A stretch of 64,000 nt of DNA from Pseudomonadaceae bacterium (GCA_024743435.1 JANSWO010000006.1:62001-126000), one strand, 5' to 3'. Numbered from the stretch's first letter, positions 45,253 through 54,602 are shown. The notes: generated from the sequence alone by a model not told the origin. Translations and numbers: made by a program.

Positions 45253-46656
45253 CTACAGCTCGCGATAACTCGCAATCGCAAGACCGGCGGCCACCGACGT
45301 AAAGGGATCGTGCTCCACCACTCGGCCCGGAAAGCGATCTTCCAGAATCTTGAGCACCGCCGGAATCAGCGAAGACCCTCCGGTTCGCAGGACCAGATCG
45401 ATTTTGTCTTCGCTGAGGCCTGAAAGCTCAACCGTACGGTCGACCGCTTGCGCAACCGTTGCCAGCAGGTCCGAGATCATCGCCTCGAAATCGCTTCTTT
45501 TGAGCGTCAGATCGATATCGATCTCCGGTATGTCGAGACGAGCCTCGTCGGAATAGGAAAGCGCGGCCTTGGTCTCTTTGAGTTCCTGGAAAACGAGATA
45601 GCTGTAGTTGTGCTTGATCAGCTCGCGCAGGCGTCGGAACTTGTGCATGGCCGGGCCACCCTGCTCAATGCAATCCATCACTGGCGTTGTGAACTTGTTC
45701 TGATTGAGCGTGTATGTGACCGCCCAGTTGACCAGCAAATCTTCGTATTCCTCGAACGGAAACTGGGTATCGATCTCGCGATCGAAACCCTTGCGACGCC
45801 ACCTCTCGCCTTTGCCCAATAGCGGGAACAGCAATTCCCGGTATAGCCGCTGATCGATGTGATCGCCGCCAATCGCGACGCCATGGGTCGCCACCACGTC
45901 AAAATCTTCGCCGCGCCGCTTTAGCACGCAGAAATCCAGAGTACCGCCACCGAAATCAAGGGTAAGCAGAGTCTCAGCCGGGCTGTCCGGATTCGCATGC
46001 AGGTAGCTTACGGCGGCTGCCGTTGGCTCGGGATAGAAGTGCTGCTGAGAAACGCCAGCGTATTTATAGGCTTCGCTCAGCCGATTGAGCGCGAGTTTGT
46101 TGCGGTGGTCATCCCGACCCTCAAAGTTAACCGGATGCCCGAGATGGGCAAAACTGGCTACTCCGGCACCGGATTCGATGGCTTTGCGCATGCGCAACAG
46201 CAACGGCGTGATCAGCGCGACCAACCGAAACGGGTGATCGAAAACCATCAATCGGCGAACTTTCTCATCGCCGAGCAAACGCTTTGTGCCACGGAACAGG
46301 CGGCCCTGCAGGCCGCTATCAATAACTGGCGCGCCGTAGATCTTTGTGGTGACGCCTTCAACCGCGGAGGGCTCGTCTCCGCCACCACCGTTGTCCGCGA
46401 GCGCACTGTACTCGCCGATGACCTCTGGGATCATCTCCACAGTTCGGCTGGTATTGTCTGCGATGTATTGATTGATCGCGTTCTGGCCGGTATCCGTCTG
46501 CAAATCGCGGTCAATGTAGGTAGCGGACGGCATGATGTCGCTATCTCGTTCCAAACGAACGAGTCGCAGCGTTTCCCCATCGAACAGCGCGGCCGCCGAG
46601 TTACTGGTGCCAAAATCGATGCCGATACCGATCCGTCGGTTTGCGTCCTTACTCAT
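45253..46656 (-). CDS. Short Hsp70-family ATPase (YegD-like)
   Basis: This 467-residue protein has an actin/Hsp70 ATPase fold: GIDFGTSNSAAALFDG at the N terminus, LLTLDFGGGTLDFCVL for phosphate 2, and LRTGGSSLIPAV for the adenosine motif. It lacks the C-terminal substrate-binding domain of DnaK, as in E. coli YegD. Such proteins are uncharacterised chaperone-like ATPases. Its start codon overlaps the stop of the CoA-transferase gene by 4 bases (46653-46656), an unusual pairing that suggests coupled translation. Confidence 0.88.
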   Translation of the reverse strand: MSKDANRRIGIGIDFGTSNSAAALFDGETLRLVRLERDSDIMPSATYIDRDLQTDTGQNAINQYIADNTSRTVEMIPEVIGEYSALADNGGGGDEPSAVEGVTTKIYGAPVIDSGLQGRLFRGTKRLLGDEKVRRLMVFDHPFRLVALITPLLLRMRKAIESGAGVASFAHLGHPVNFEGRDDHRNKLALNRLSEAYKYAGVSQQHFYPEPTAAAVSYLHANPDSPAETLLTLDFGGGTLDFCVLKRRGEDFDVVATHGVAIGGDHIDQRLYRELLFPLLGKGERWRRKGFDREIDTQFPFEEYEDLLVNWAVTYTLNQNKFTTPVMDCIEQGGPAMHKFRRLRELIKHNYSYLVFQELKETKAALSYSDEARLDIPEIDIDLTLKRSDFEAMISDLLATVAQAVDRTVELSGLSEDKIDLVLRTGGSSLIPAVLKILEDRFPGRVVEHDPFTSVAAGLAIASYREL

Positions 46657-47813
46657 GGCTGGTTCTGCGTCAACGCCGATTGGAAGCGCGCGAGCCCGGC
46701 CTCATCCAAACCGAGCCATTCGCTTGCTACCGCCGCATTGTGCTCGCCCTGATGCGGTGCACCACCGCGCACGCCGCTGTCCGCGGCTGAGAAACGATAC
46801 GGTGATTGCACTATTTCTCGCTCGCCACCTGCACGGTCATCCACCTGGGTGATCATCTGGCGATGGGCAAGCGTTGGCTGTGTGCGGGCATCGGCTGTTT
46901 GCCGAACATCGCCCCAGGGAATATTCATTGTCGCCAGCGCATCTACAACGGACTGTCGATCCGTACATCGAACGTTGAAGAACTCATCCATGGCAGCCCG
47001 TCGAGATGCGATTTTGGTTTCGAGGTCCGCCCCATCAGGGGTGGGGTCAATCACACCGAAATGCTTCACGAGTTGTTTCCACAGCAGACGCAGATCGGTC
47101 GACAACAGCAACTGCCCCGCTGCTGTCTCGACAATCGGCGGCACGCCAGCCTTGGTATCCAGCGATTCCTCAAGGTGGTAGTGCAAATCGTCATCGGTGG
47201 CCACCATCGCATCGATCATCGCCATATCAATGTGCTGGCCGAGCCCCGTTCGCTGGCGCATATGGAGTGCAGCCAACAAGCCCACTAACCCGTGCAGCGA
47301 TGCATTGGTGTCGGCAATCGAGAGTGCGATATCAGCCGGCTCGCCACCAGAGCGCTGGGCCTGCCGGTGAATCAGGCCGGACTCCGCGTGAATCACGGGC
47401 GCATAGGCCGCACGTTGGGACTCGGGACCATCCGCGCCGAAGCCCGAAATGGACAGCATCAACAACGCCGGGTTATCGGTGCGAAGCGATTGATAGTCCA
47501 TGCCTAAACGGGCCATCACTCCAGGACGAAAGTTCTCCACGAGCATGTCCGCTTTGCCGGCCAACGCCCTTGCAAACTCAACGCCCTCCGGCTTCGACAG
47601 ATCGACACTGACATTGCGCTTGCCCGCATTCTGCTGAGCGTAGTAGCCGCGGATACCGGCGATATCAGCACCCCAGATGCGAGTGATATCCCCGTCCGGC
47701 GGCTCAAGCTTGACCACGTCGGCGCCCAGATCACACAGCATCCTGCCGGCAAACGGGCCGGCTAGAACTCGCGACATGTCGAGGACCTTCAGTCCCTCCA
47801 GGGGATAGCTCAT
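46653..47813 (-). CDS. CaiB/BaiF-type (class III) CoA-transferase
   Basis: This protein of about 386 residues starts MSYPLEGLKVLDMSRVLAGP and continues FAGRMLCDLGADVVKLEPP, the hallmark of family III CoA-transferases, with the conserved nucleophilic Asp in the ALSIADTNASLHGLVG region and RTGLGQHIDMAMIDAM. These enzymes move CoA between acids (carnitine, formate, bile acids, 2-methyl-branched acids); the substrate is unknown. I chose the ATG at 47813 since the first 20 residues of a longer frame do not match the family. The Hsp70-like gene overlaps its end by 4 bases. MsrA is 20 bases upstream. Confidence 0.88.
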   Translation of the reverse strand: MSYPLEGLKVLDMSRVLAGPFAGRMLCDLGADVVKLEPPDGDITRIWGADIAGIRGYYAQQNAGKRNVSVDLSKPEGVEFARALAGKADMLVENFRPGVMARLGMDYQSLRTDNPALLMLSISGFGADGPESQRAAYAPVIHAESGLIHRQAQRSGGEPADIALSIADTNASLHGLVGLLAALHMRQRTGLGQHIDMAMIDAMVATDDDLHYHLEESLDTKAGVPPIVETAAGQLLLSTDLRLLWKQLVKHFGVIDPTPDGADLETKIASRRAAMDEFFNVRCTDRQSVVDALATMNIPWGDVRQTADARTQPTLAHRQMITQVDDRAGGEREIVQSPYRFSAADSGVRGGAPHQGEHNAAVASEWLGLDEAGLARFQSALTQNQP

Positions 47814-47833
47814 CGTCTTACTGCCTGCGAAAA

Positions 47834-48481
47834 CTAGAGCGCATCGGCACTGGCGAGGGCGGGAACATCGCAACTGACGCCAGTACCACCCAGACCACAG
47901 TATCCGTTGGGCACCTTGGCGAGATACTGCTGATGGGCAGGCTCTGCGTAGTAGAACGCGGGGGCCGGCAATATCTCCGTAGTCACCTCGCCATAGCCGG
48001 CATCCACCAGCCGCTGCGAAAACGCCCGCGCAGACTGCTGCGCCAGCTCAAGCTGTGCATCGCTCGTCGCGTAGATGGCGCTTCGATATTGCGTGCCGAC
48101 ATCGTTGCCCTGACGCATTCCCTGGGTGGGGTCGTGACCTTCCCAAAATACTTTCAGGAGCTCGCCATAACTCACGAGCGCAGGATCGAACGCTACCAGG
48201 ACAACCTCGGTATGACCCGTGCGGCCTGAGCAGACTTCTTCGTACATCGGGTTTTCGGTGAAACCGCCCGCGTAACCCACTGCTGTGCTGTAGACGCCTT
48301 CGGTTTGCCAGAATTTTCGCTCGGCTCCCCAGAAACAACCCATGGCGAATATCGCGGTCTCCACCCCATCAGGAAACGGCGCGGTAAGCGTCGCACCACT
48401 GACAAAGTGCTCATCTGGCACCGGCATGCTTTGGCTGCGGCCGGGTAAGGCATTGGCTGCATCGGGTAACACAGTTTTCAT
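47834..48481 (-). CDS. msrA: Peptide-methionine (S)-S-oxide reductase
   Basis: This 215-residue protein has the catalytic [10 protein letters not shown] motif (Cys49), [13 protein letters not shown] and a resolving-Cys tail ending [12 protein letters not shown]. MsrA reduces methionine-S-sulfoxide in proteins and small molecules, repairing oxidative damage. The N-terminal extension of about 40 residues before the catalytic motif matches the long bacterial form. It is divergent from the SEL1 lipoprotein gene at 48636. Confidence 0.93.
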   Translation of the reverse strand: MKTVLPDAANALPGRSQSMPVPDEHFVSGATLTAPFPDGVETAIFAMGCFWGAERKFWQTEGVYSTAVGYAGGFTENPMYEEVCSGRTGHTEVVLVAFDPALVSYGELLKVFWEGHDPTQGMRQGNDVGTQYRSAIYATSDAQLELAQQSARAFSQRLVDAGYGEVTTEILPAPAFYYAEPAHQQYLAKVPNGYCGLGGTGVSCDVPALASADAL

Positions 48482-48635
48482 CGAGGCAATCTCCAGCTAT
48501 TGGTTGTTTGCTCAGCGCCGCATGATAACGCCGCCAAGCCCGCCGGGGATATTCTGTCCGGCAAAGCGGGGAGAAATCGTGAAATGCGGGCACGGCGCGG
48601 TCGAATCTTGCTGCCAGTTCGACTATAAGATTGTC

Positions 48636-50333
48636 ATGTTTACCCTCTCAAACGATCCCACCGAATCTCGCCGCCAGCGCAAGTCTGCGCGCCCGGGACT
48701 TACTTTCTTCGTGTTACCGCTGCTGCTGGCCCTCACCGGCTGCGCCAGCCAAACACCGCCCGAGCCATATGAGTCGGTGTCTGCGCGCATCACTGCCGGC
48801 GAGGAGGTGAGTGCTGCTACCCTGCGACGCTCCTTCCTAAACTCGCCGGACTTCCCGACGAGGCTGCAGAAGATCGGACCGCTCGAGCAGCAGGTCATGC
48901 AGATGATTGATGACGAGCCCCTGCGCCTCGGCAGTATCGGCAGTGCAGTGCTCGACATCTACTACGGCTCACTGGCCGGTCACTATGCCATGCGCGCGTA
49001 CTACGAACGCGTTGGTGCGGACGACGCCGTCGCCACCCACGAGGCTTGGCTTGGCAAGCTGATCGCAGACCTGGAAGCCGGTGGCGATGGCACGATGGAG
49101 CGTCCTTATCGCGTAATCTCAGCAACCGAAGCGCGAGCCTATCTGCGCAGCAAATCGCGAAGCGCCGTCGGCTCCATGTATCAGACCTCCGATGCGCGGC
49201 CGTTCGGAATGGTGACGCTCACCAAGCCGGAATCCGGACCTCTGGTTACCAGCCATTTCGACCTGCAACCCGCCTTCGAGGCGGTACGGCACGAGGTGGA
49301 TGGCCCGGACGGCACCGATTTCTCACCCGAATTGCTGATTCGCTACCTGGCTGGCCAGAACGACAGCGCGGCTCAGGCAGCAATAGGCACTTTCTTCGCC
49401 CTGTCGGGCGACTCTGAATCCGCGATCAACTGGCTGCACGCCGCCAGCAGACCGGGCAACCTACTCGCTAACCTGATGCTTGCCCGTGTGCACTGGCAAC
49501 GCGCCGACGATGCCGAGGGCGACGCTCGAGACGAGGAATTCGATCGGGTTCTGGATAACTACCTGCACGCAATCGCGCTGGGGTCGGACGAGGCGATGCT
49601 GCGACTGGGCACGCTGTACCTTGCCGGTGTCTACGGCGAAGACAACGAGGCCGCCGGAATCCCGCTCCTCAATCAGGCTGACGAACTCGGCAATAACGCG
49701 GCAACGCTCTATCTGGGTCACCTGTACTACAGCGGCGAGGTTGTCGAACAGGAGTACGCGCGGGCTGACTCCTACTACAAGCGCGCGGCTGAAGCGGGCG
49801 AGCTGCGAGAGCGCACAACCTACGTGCGTTTCCTGCTGGATGACAATGCGGCCGAATTCGGCAATGAACAGGCCATCACGCTGTTGGAAGCATCCGGTGG
49901 CGAATCAGCCGAGGCCAACATCCTGCTTGGCTACTCAAAGGCCCGCGGCCTGGGTGTGGCCGTCGCACCCAAAGCGGCCGTCGCCCACTTCAAACAAGCC
50001 GTGGACCTATCGCCAGGAAATGCAGACATCATCAATGAAGTTGCCTGGACGCTCACAGTCAGCCACATCGACGAGCTTCGGCGTGAACGCTATGCGCTGA
50101 ACATCATGACCGAGATGATGGAAGCTGATGAGGTTGCGCGCGCCAACCCTGCGTTCCTCGATACATGGGCGGCCGCCCACGCCGCCAACGGCGATTTTGA
50201 CCGAGCCATAAGTATTCAGACCGAAGCACTGGCAAGCGCGCAAGAGGCCGGCGATGAGGCTGTAATCGAGGAGCTGGAAAGCCACATGGCCCTGTTCCGC
50301 GAGGGCGGCGTGGTAATCGATCCGGTGCCGTAG
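48636..50333 (+). CDS. SEL1/TPR-repeat lipoprotein
   Basis: This 565-residue protein has a lipobox LTGC (Cys36), an N-terminal region with no known domain, and from about residue 240 several SEL1-like alpha-alpha repeats, such as AMLRLGTLYLAGVYGED and ATLYLGHLYYSGEVVEQEY, then TPR-like repeats to the C terminus. SEL1 repeats mediate protein contacts in envelope or signalling complexes. The start at 48636 is preferred to an open frame 294 bases upstream because the signal sequence and lipobox begin here. The mnmH gene starts 7 bases after its stop, so the two are cotranscribed, though no functional link is known. Confidence 0.82.
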   Translation: MFTLSNDPTESRRQRKSARPGLTFFVLPLLLALTGCASQTPPEPYESVSARITAGEEVSAATLRRSFLNSPDFPTRLQKIGPLEQQVMQMIDDEPLRLGSIGSAVLDIYYGSLAGHYAMRAYYERVGADDAVATHEAWLGKLIADLEAGGDGTMERPYRVISATEARAYLRSKSRSAVGSMYQTSDARPFGMVTLTKPESGPLVTSHFDLQPAFEAVRHEVDGPDGTDFSPELLIRYLAGQNDSAAQAAIGTFFALSGDSESAINWLHAASRPGNLLANLMLARVHWQRADDAEGDARDEEFDRVLDNYLHAIALGSDEAMLRLGTLYLAGVYGEDNEAAGIPLLNQADELGNNAATLYLGHLYYSGEVVEQEYARADSYYKRAAEAGELRERTTYVRFLLDDNAAEFGNEQAITLLEASGGESAEANILLGYSKARGLGVAVAPKAAVAHFKQAVDLSPGNADIINEVAWTLTVSHIDELRRERYALNIMTEMMEADEVARANPAFLDTWAAAHAANGDFDRAISIQTEALASAQEAGDEAVIEELESHMALFREGGVVIDPVP

Positions 50334-50340
50334 CGCACAC

Positions 50341-51447
50341 GTGACGGAGCCCGCCGACAACGCGTCGACCAGCCAGGTTTCGAGTCAGGCTGTAGTGCTC
50401 CACGCACCGCACATTATCGACGTGCGCGCGCCCATCGAATTTGCGAAAGGTGCGCTACCCAACAGCATCAACCTGCCGATCCTCTCGAACGAGGAACGCG
50501 AAGCCGTGGGTACCTGCTACAAACACAGCGGTCAGCAAGCAGCCATCGCCCTCGGCCACAAACTGGTCAGCGGAGCTACGCGACGCGAACGAGAGTCCGC
50601 CTGGGAGCACGCCATCACCACAGCTCCTGGCTCCGTGCTGTGCTGTTGGCGCGGAGGATTGCGCAGCTCGCTTGCACAACAATGGCTGGCGGCACGCGGA
50701 GTGTCAGTGGCAATTGTCGAAGGTGGCTACAAAGCGTTGCGTCATACGTGCCTCGAGATAATCGAGGCCATGCCCAAACAGCCGATCGTTGTGCTCGCGG
50801 GTCGCACCGGTAGCGGCAAAACGGAAGTTCTTAACCAGTTGCCCGACAGCATAGACCTGGAGGGGCTAGCCAATCATCGCGGCTCCGCGTTCGGCTCGCT
50901 GGGCGAGCAGCCAAGTCCGGCGAGTTTCGAAAACGCGCTCGCCGGACAGTGGCACAGGCACCAATACGAGCGCATTACTCTTGAGGATGAGAGCCGACTC
51001 ATCGGCCGGGTTGCGCTCCCAACGGTGCTGCACGAACACATGGCGAGCGCTGATCTGGTTCTGCTCGAGATCTCGCAAGCGCAGCGCATCGATAACATTC
51101 GCAGAGAGTACGTCGAGCAAGCCCTGCGCCTTGCACAAGAGGCACGAGAGGCAGAAGAGACACAAGAGGCGAAAGAAGCCGTACAAACGCGCTACGAAAA
51201 CGCGATTGAGCGCATCCGACGCCGATTGGGCGGTGCGGATACAGATGCAATTCGCCAGATGATTCGAGCTGCGTTCGCGAGTACAGAGTCTGAGGCACAC
51301 AACGCCTGGATTGGGGCACTACTACAGCGCTACTACGATCCGATGTACGACTATCAGTTGGAAAAAAAGCAGGAGCGCGTTCGGTTTAAGGGTGATCGTG
51401 CCGAGGTCATCCAACAGCTCAGCAGCGAAGCTCGCAAACGCGCGTGA
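50341..51447 (+). CDS. mnmH: tRNA 2-selenouridine synthase (MnmH/SelU)
   Basis: This 368-residue enzyme has an N-terminal rhodanese domain with IDVRAPIEFAKGALPNSINL and the catalytic Cys102 in CCWRGGLRSS, and a C-terminal P-loop domain GRTGSGKT (residues 154-161) followed by the conserved GSAFGSLG region. MnmH replaces sulfur by selenium, or geranylates, at 2-thiouridine of tRNA wobble bases for Lys, Glu and Gln; selenation needs SelD, which is not in the window. A Glu/Ala/Lys-rich coiled-coil insert (QEAREAEETQEAKEA) at about residues 261-290 is encoded by purine-rich repetitive DNA. Start codon GTG at 50341. Confidence 0.92.
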   Translation: MTEPADNASTSQVSSQAVVLHAPHIIDVRAPIEFAKGALPNSINLPILSNEEREAVGTCYKHSGQQAAIALGHKLVSGATRRERESAWEHAITTAPGSVLCCWRGGLRSSLAQQWLAARGVSVAIVEGGYKALRHTCLEIIEAMPKQPIVVLAGRTGSGKTEVLNQLPDSIDLEGLANHRGSAFGSLGEQPSPASFENALAGQWHRHQYERITLEDESRLIGRVALPTVLHEHMASADLVLLEISQAQRIDNIRREYVEQALRLAQEAREAEETQEAKEAVQTRYENAIERIRRRLGGADTDAIRQMIRAAFASTESEAHNAWIGALLQRYYDPMYDYQLEKKQERVRFKGDRAEVIQQLSSEARKRA

Positions 51448-51463
51448 CAGAGAAGCGCTGTGC

Positions 51464-54061
51464 CTAGGCGATATCCTGAACTTCGCTGAGCACCGGAATG
51501 CCATCGGTATCAGCCGCCAAAGAGACGCTCCTCGTATGCCGGCCCGACGTCAGCTCGAAGCGAGCGCCGTCGGGCATGATTAACTCTGCCGAACAGCCCG
51601 ACGGCACCAGCGCACGCACTTCGAAGGCGTCCTCGCTGATGGTCCAGCCGAGTTCGAAGCGACCGTGCACACTCGCCATGCTGGCTTCAACTCTGGTCAC
51701 GGGCGGACCATCTCTATAGTGCAGCCCAAGGGGCGGCCGAGGCCGCAGCCTTGCACGAGCAAAGCCTGCCCTGGCCGGAGCAATATCCGGGTCTAGATCA
51801 ATTCCGACAACGCAGCTGTAGAGCCACTCGAGAAAAGCTGCCTGCACGAGGCTGCCTGAGGCCTGATCGCGCCGGCTTGCAGGGCTGCTCCTATTAACAT
51901 CAGCACGAGTTACCGCAGTCACCCCATGCGCCGATGGACATGCGAGTGAATACGCCACATCCAGGCGATCCATAGCTGTAAGTACGGGTAGTAGATACGC
52001 CATAGCTAATGGTGTTGTCAGCGCATCGGCTGGCTTCTCATTGATCCTGGCGAGCAAGTCCAGCCGCACGCGATCTCGCTGCTCCGAGCTGAGTAAACCC
52101 AGATGCAGAGTTACAACCGCCGCGTCGATCGAATCATCAACGAGGTGACCATCCGGGCTCACGAAACGACGAGAAAACGCGCGTCGGATCTTTTCCGCGA
52201 GGGCTTCGAAGTACTCGAATTCGGCTGCCCGACCGAGCACAGCCGCGGCGCGCGCCACCAGGCTCGCGTCGTAGTAGAAAAACGCCGTGGCTATCAGGTC
52301 CCGGCCCACTCGGGAGCGACAATCCGAATCCAGCAACACGGGCCCCAAGTTGTCTTCAGGCCCTGCCTCGCGAATGCAGCCGGAACTGCGCTGTTCAACG
52401 ACGCGCACGAAGCGAGCCATCGCGTCAAAATGCTGAGCAAGATTCTCCAAGTGGCCACAGCATCGATATAGCGTCCAGGGCAGAATGACCATGGCATCAG
52501 AGGCAACCGCAACGTCTTCAGCCTCCGCTGATAACCCGGGAATGACGGGCGCGATACGCCCGGGTAGTCCCGTCTCGCGGGCGGCTGCAAAAAGATTAGG
52601 CTGCCAATCGAGCAGATAACCGGCGATATCTTCGCTGTACATAAGTCCGCGGAGCGCCAGTACAAGCGTATCCAGACCGGCCTTGCCGCGAGAATCGAGG
52701 GGAAGCGATTGCAGAGATAGGGACGAAATGTGCGTTGCTGCTTCCGCAAGCTCGGTGAGCGCCTGGGCATCGAATAACAGCTCGTTGTCGAAAGACTGAG
52801 CCAGCCCCACAACATCCGCAGTCACATCAATGAGATCGGAATCGCTTAGGCCCGACACTTCCAGATAGCGGAACTCATGTTCGCTGAACAAGCCGGACAA
52901 GCGCTGCCAATCGGCGTTTGCAGCCGTTGAAAACTGATCCTGCGTGAACTCCGGATCATCCAGACGCCGCCGATACCTGACGGAAATGGCATCGCCGTCT
53001 GCACACATGGCTTGCAGTACTCCCCGACCACGCAGCAACTCGCCAAAATCGAATACCGTTGTCGCACCGACACGGGAACGGCTGACGGCCGGCAGGTTAC
53101 TCAGAACCGTGGGTGATGGAGCTGCCCGACTGTGCATGGTCAGTCCGGACACAAAAGACGATGGCAGCGTGCGTACTGGTTGAAAGCCTTTGTCCTGGGA
53201 GTCTGCAAGGAACAGTTCCGCATCGAACTGCCGGCAGTCCTGAATCTCGCCAACCTCCGGTTCGGCTGACAGCACATGGCTCGCGCGCCAACTCCAGCGA
53301 TTGTCGGTAATCACCCACTGTCTGCCGCCGGAGGCGTAGCCCAGATCCAGCTGAGCACGGACACAAGGTTGCCGCAGGTAACGTTCCCGCAAGCCATCTA
53401 TCGACCCACAGGCAGCGCCGTCGGCGAGCAGTATCACCAGTCGATTTCGGCCAGGTACGAGATGCTTGGCCAGATCGACCACCTCACTGGAGAGCGCATG
53501 GCGATAGTCCGCGGGCACACCAAATACAGCCCCATCGGCAACCGCCTGGCCATTACAGAACAAACGACACAGGCCCGCGACAGCAAGCGATAGACGCGCG
53601 GACACGAGCGGTCTGAGAATGTCGATATCGCACTTGAGCAACGACGCCGGGGCGCCGATGTGTCTGGAACCGCTACTCGATGGCGCTATGAATTGAGCGT
53701 GCCAGCCGTCCGCCTTTGGCCGCGCGAAAGATATCCGGGCAACATCAGACCATGGTGAAGCCAAGCCATCGCTATCAAACGTGCGAACCCGCCAGAACAG
53801 CGGATTGCCGTCTGCTGGCAATTCCCCGGCATAGGGAACATGGACACAGGCAGACGACTCAACCCGTCCACTGTCCCAAAGATTCGGCTGTTCGCGGTCG
53901 AGATGGGCTTCGCTCGTAGCAGCCGTTATCTGATACGCGGTCTGCATTTCAGCATCACGTTCGTCGACACACCACCAGGATAGACGGGGTGTGGGCGTTT
54001 CGATGTTGCACGGGTCGCGGAGAAACTGAACGCGCAAACGTTGAGGCGCAGCTGCTGGCAT
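51464..54061 (-). CDS. Glycoside hydrolase family 78-like protein (alpha-L-rhamnosidase fold)
   Basis: This protein of about 865 residues has GH78 architecture: an N-terminal Fn3-like part ending PTPRLSWWCVDE, beta-sandwich domains with RLFCNGQAVADG, FDFGELLRGRGVLQ, an alpha/alpha-barrel, and a C-terminal beta domain with FLEWLYSCVVGIDLDP and VEASMASVHGRFELGW. The two acidic motifs that usually carry the catalytic Glu and Asp, around the RDERLGWTGD and TTIWERW positions, look degenerate (SRGKAGLDTL and TAVTRADVN here), so it may be inactive or specialised. No signal peptide is seen. I chose the ATG at 54061 because it has AAGGA 5 bases upstream; one 99 bases earlier has none. Confidence 0.78.
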   Translation of the reverse strand: MPAAAPQRLRVQFLRDPCNIETPTPRLSWWCVDERDAEMQTAYQITAATSEAHLDREQPNLWDSGRVESSACVHVPYAGELPADGNPLFWRVRTFDSDGLASPWSDVARISFARPKADGWHAQFIAPSSSGSRHIGAPASLLKCDIDILRPLVSARLSLAVAGLCRLFCNGQAVADGAVFGVPADYRHALSSEVVDLAKHLVPGRNRLVILLADGAACGSIDGLRERYLRQPCVRAQLDLGYASGGRQWVITDNRWSWRASHVLSAEPEVGEIQDCRQFDAELFLADSQDKGFQPVRTLPSSFVSGLTMHSRAAPSPTVLSNLPAVSRSRVGATTVFDFGELLRGRGVLQAMCADGDAISVRYRRRLDDPEFTQDQFSTAANADWQRLSGLFSEHEFRYLEVSGLSDSDLIDVTADVVGLAQSFDNELLFDAQALTELAEAATHISSLSLQSLPLDSRGKAGLDTLVLALRGLMYSEDIAGYLLDWQPNLFAAARETGLPGRIAPVIPGLSAEAEDVAVASDAMVILPWTLYRCCGHLENLAQHFDAMARFVRVVEQRSSGCIREAGPEDNLGPVLLDSDCRSRVGRDLIATAFFYYDASLVARAAAVLGRAAEFEYFEALAEKIRRAFSRRFVSPDGHLVDDSIDAAVVTLHLGLLSSEQRDRVRLDLLARINEKPADALTTPLAMAYLLPVLTAMDRLDVAYSLACPSAHGVTAVTRADVNRSSPASRRDQASGSLVQAAFLEWLYSCVVGIDLDPDIAPARAGFARARLRPRPPLGLHYRDGPPVTRVEASMASVHGRFELGWTISEDAFEVRALVPSGCSAELIMPDGARFELTSGRHTRSVSLAADTDGIPVLSEVQDIA

Positions 54062-54314
54062 TGCGGTCCTTGCTGTAACCAAAGCGATGAGGCGGGGCCA
54101 TTGTGCGCAAGGGTCCACAACCCGGCAACCTGGATGGCTGTGAACATCGCTCTGCTGCAATGCATGGGCTTTCGCACTGGCGCGCTGAGGCTCATGTATT
54201 CACCCCAATGTCACACTCATTGCGGATGATGCACCGCACAAAACGAGCCGCTGGCGCACTGAAACAGCAAACTTCCCCCCATTTTTGAACCTTTTCTACC
54301 CACCGGCGTCCTAC

Positions 54315-54365
54315 GTAACAGGAAATTTGTTACCAAGGGTTGCAATCAACGTTACTTTAGGTAAC
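54315..54365. promoter_or_regulatory. Four GTAAC/GTTAC half-sites (operator-like)
   Basis: GTAAC (54315-54319), GTTAC (54329-54333), GTTAC (54351-54355) and GTAAC (54361-54365) occur within 51 bases. The last two form the inverted repeat GTTACTTTAGGTAAC, with 5-base arms and a 5-base spacer. The first two are a second, outward-facing pair 14 bases start to start. The cluster looks like an operator for a dimeric regulator of the divergent genes. Confidence 0.4.
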
Positions 54366-54434
54366 ACTTCATCTCGCTGGGCAAACAAATCCCGGTGAGG
54401 CTTGGCCACAAACCAAGCCAAGATTTCCTGAGGG

Positions 54435-54473
54435 GTACCCGCACCTCCCTCCCCTCCCCTTCCCAGCGGGTAC
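54435..54473. repeat. G-quadruplex-type tract flanked by an 8-bp inverted repeat
   Basis: GTACCCGC (54435-54442) and GCGGGTAC (54466-54473) are perfect inverted arms. The 23 bases between them hold CCC-T-CCCC-T-CCCC-TT-CCC (54447-54464), which on the minus strand is four G-runs with loops of 2, 1 and 1 bases. That is a textbook parallel G-quadruplex motif (and an i-motif on the plus strand). It could stall polymerase or act as a transcriptional or replication element between the divergent genes. Confidence 0.6.
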
Positions 54474-54602
54474 TCCTCCCATTTTTCTCGCCTCTGACTG
54501 ATCAAGCAGCGATCACGACAACCCCACTGGGGCCGTCATGGCAATACGCCGTTCAGCCCACCCGCGTTACCATCCCCGCTCTTTACTGCTCACCGTCACG
54601 CC

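Larger units (their letters stand above)
54062..54602. other. Long intergenic region between GH78-like and enoyl-CoA hydratase genes
   Basis: This stretch of 541 bases is the longest gene-free interval in the window and lies between divergent genes, so it should hold both promoters. It includes GTAAC/GTTAC symmetric elements (54315-54365), a hairpin with arms GGCTTGG/CCAAGCC at 54399-54419, and a pyrimidine-rich tract inside an inverted repeat (54435-54473). Open frames here lack ribosome binding sites and protein-like composition. No tRNA or known small RNA is recognised. Confidence 0.6.

Noticed and set aside
54399-54419. Terminator at hairpin GGCTTGG/CCAAGCC
   Set aside because: The 7-bp stem is sound but neither strand has a T-tract after it, so it is noted only as part of the structured intergenic region.
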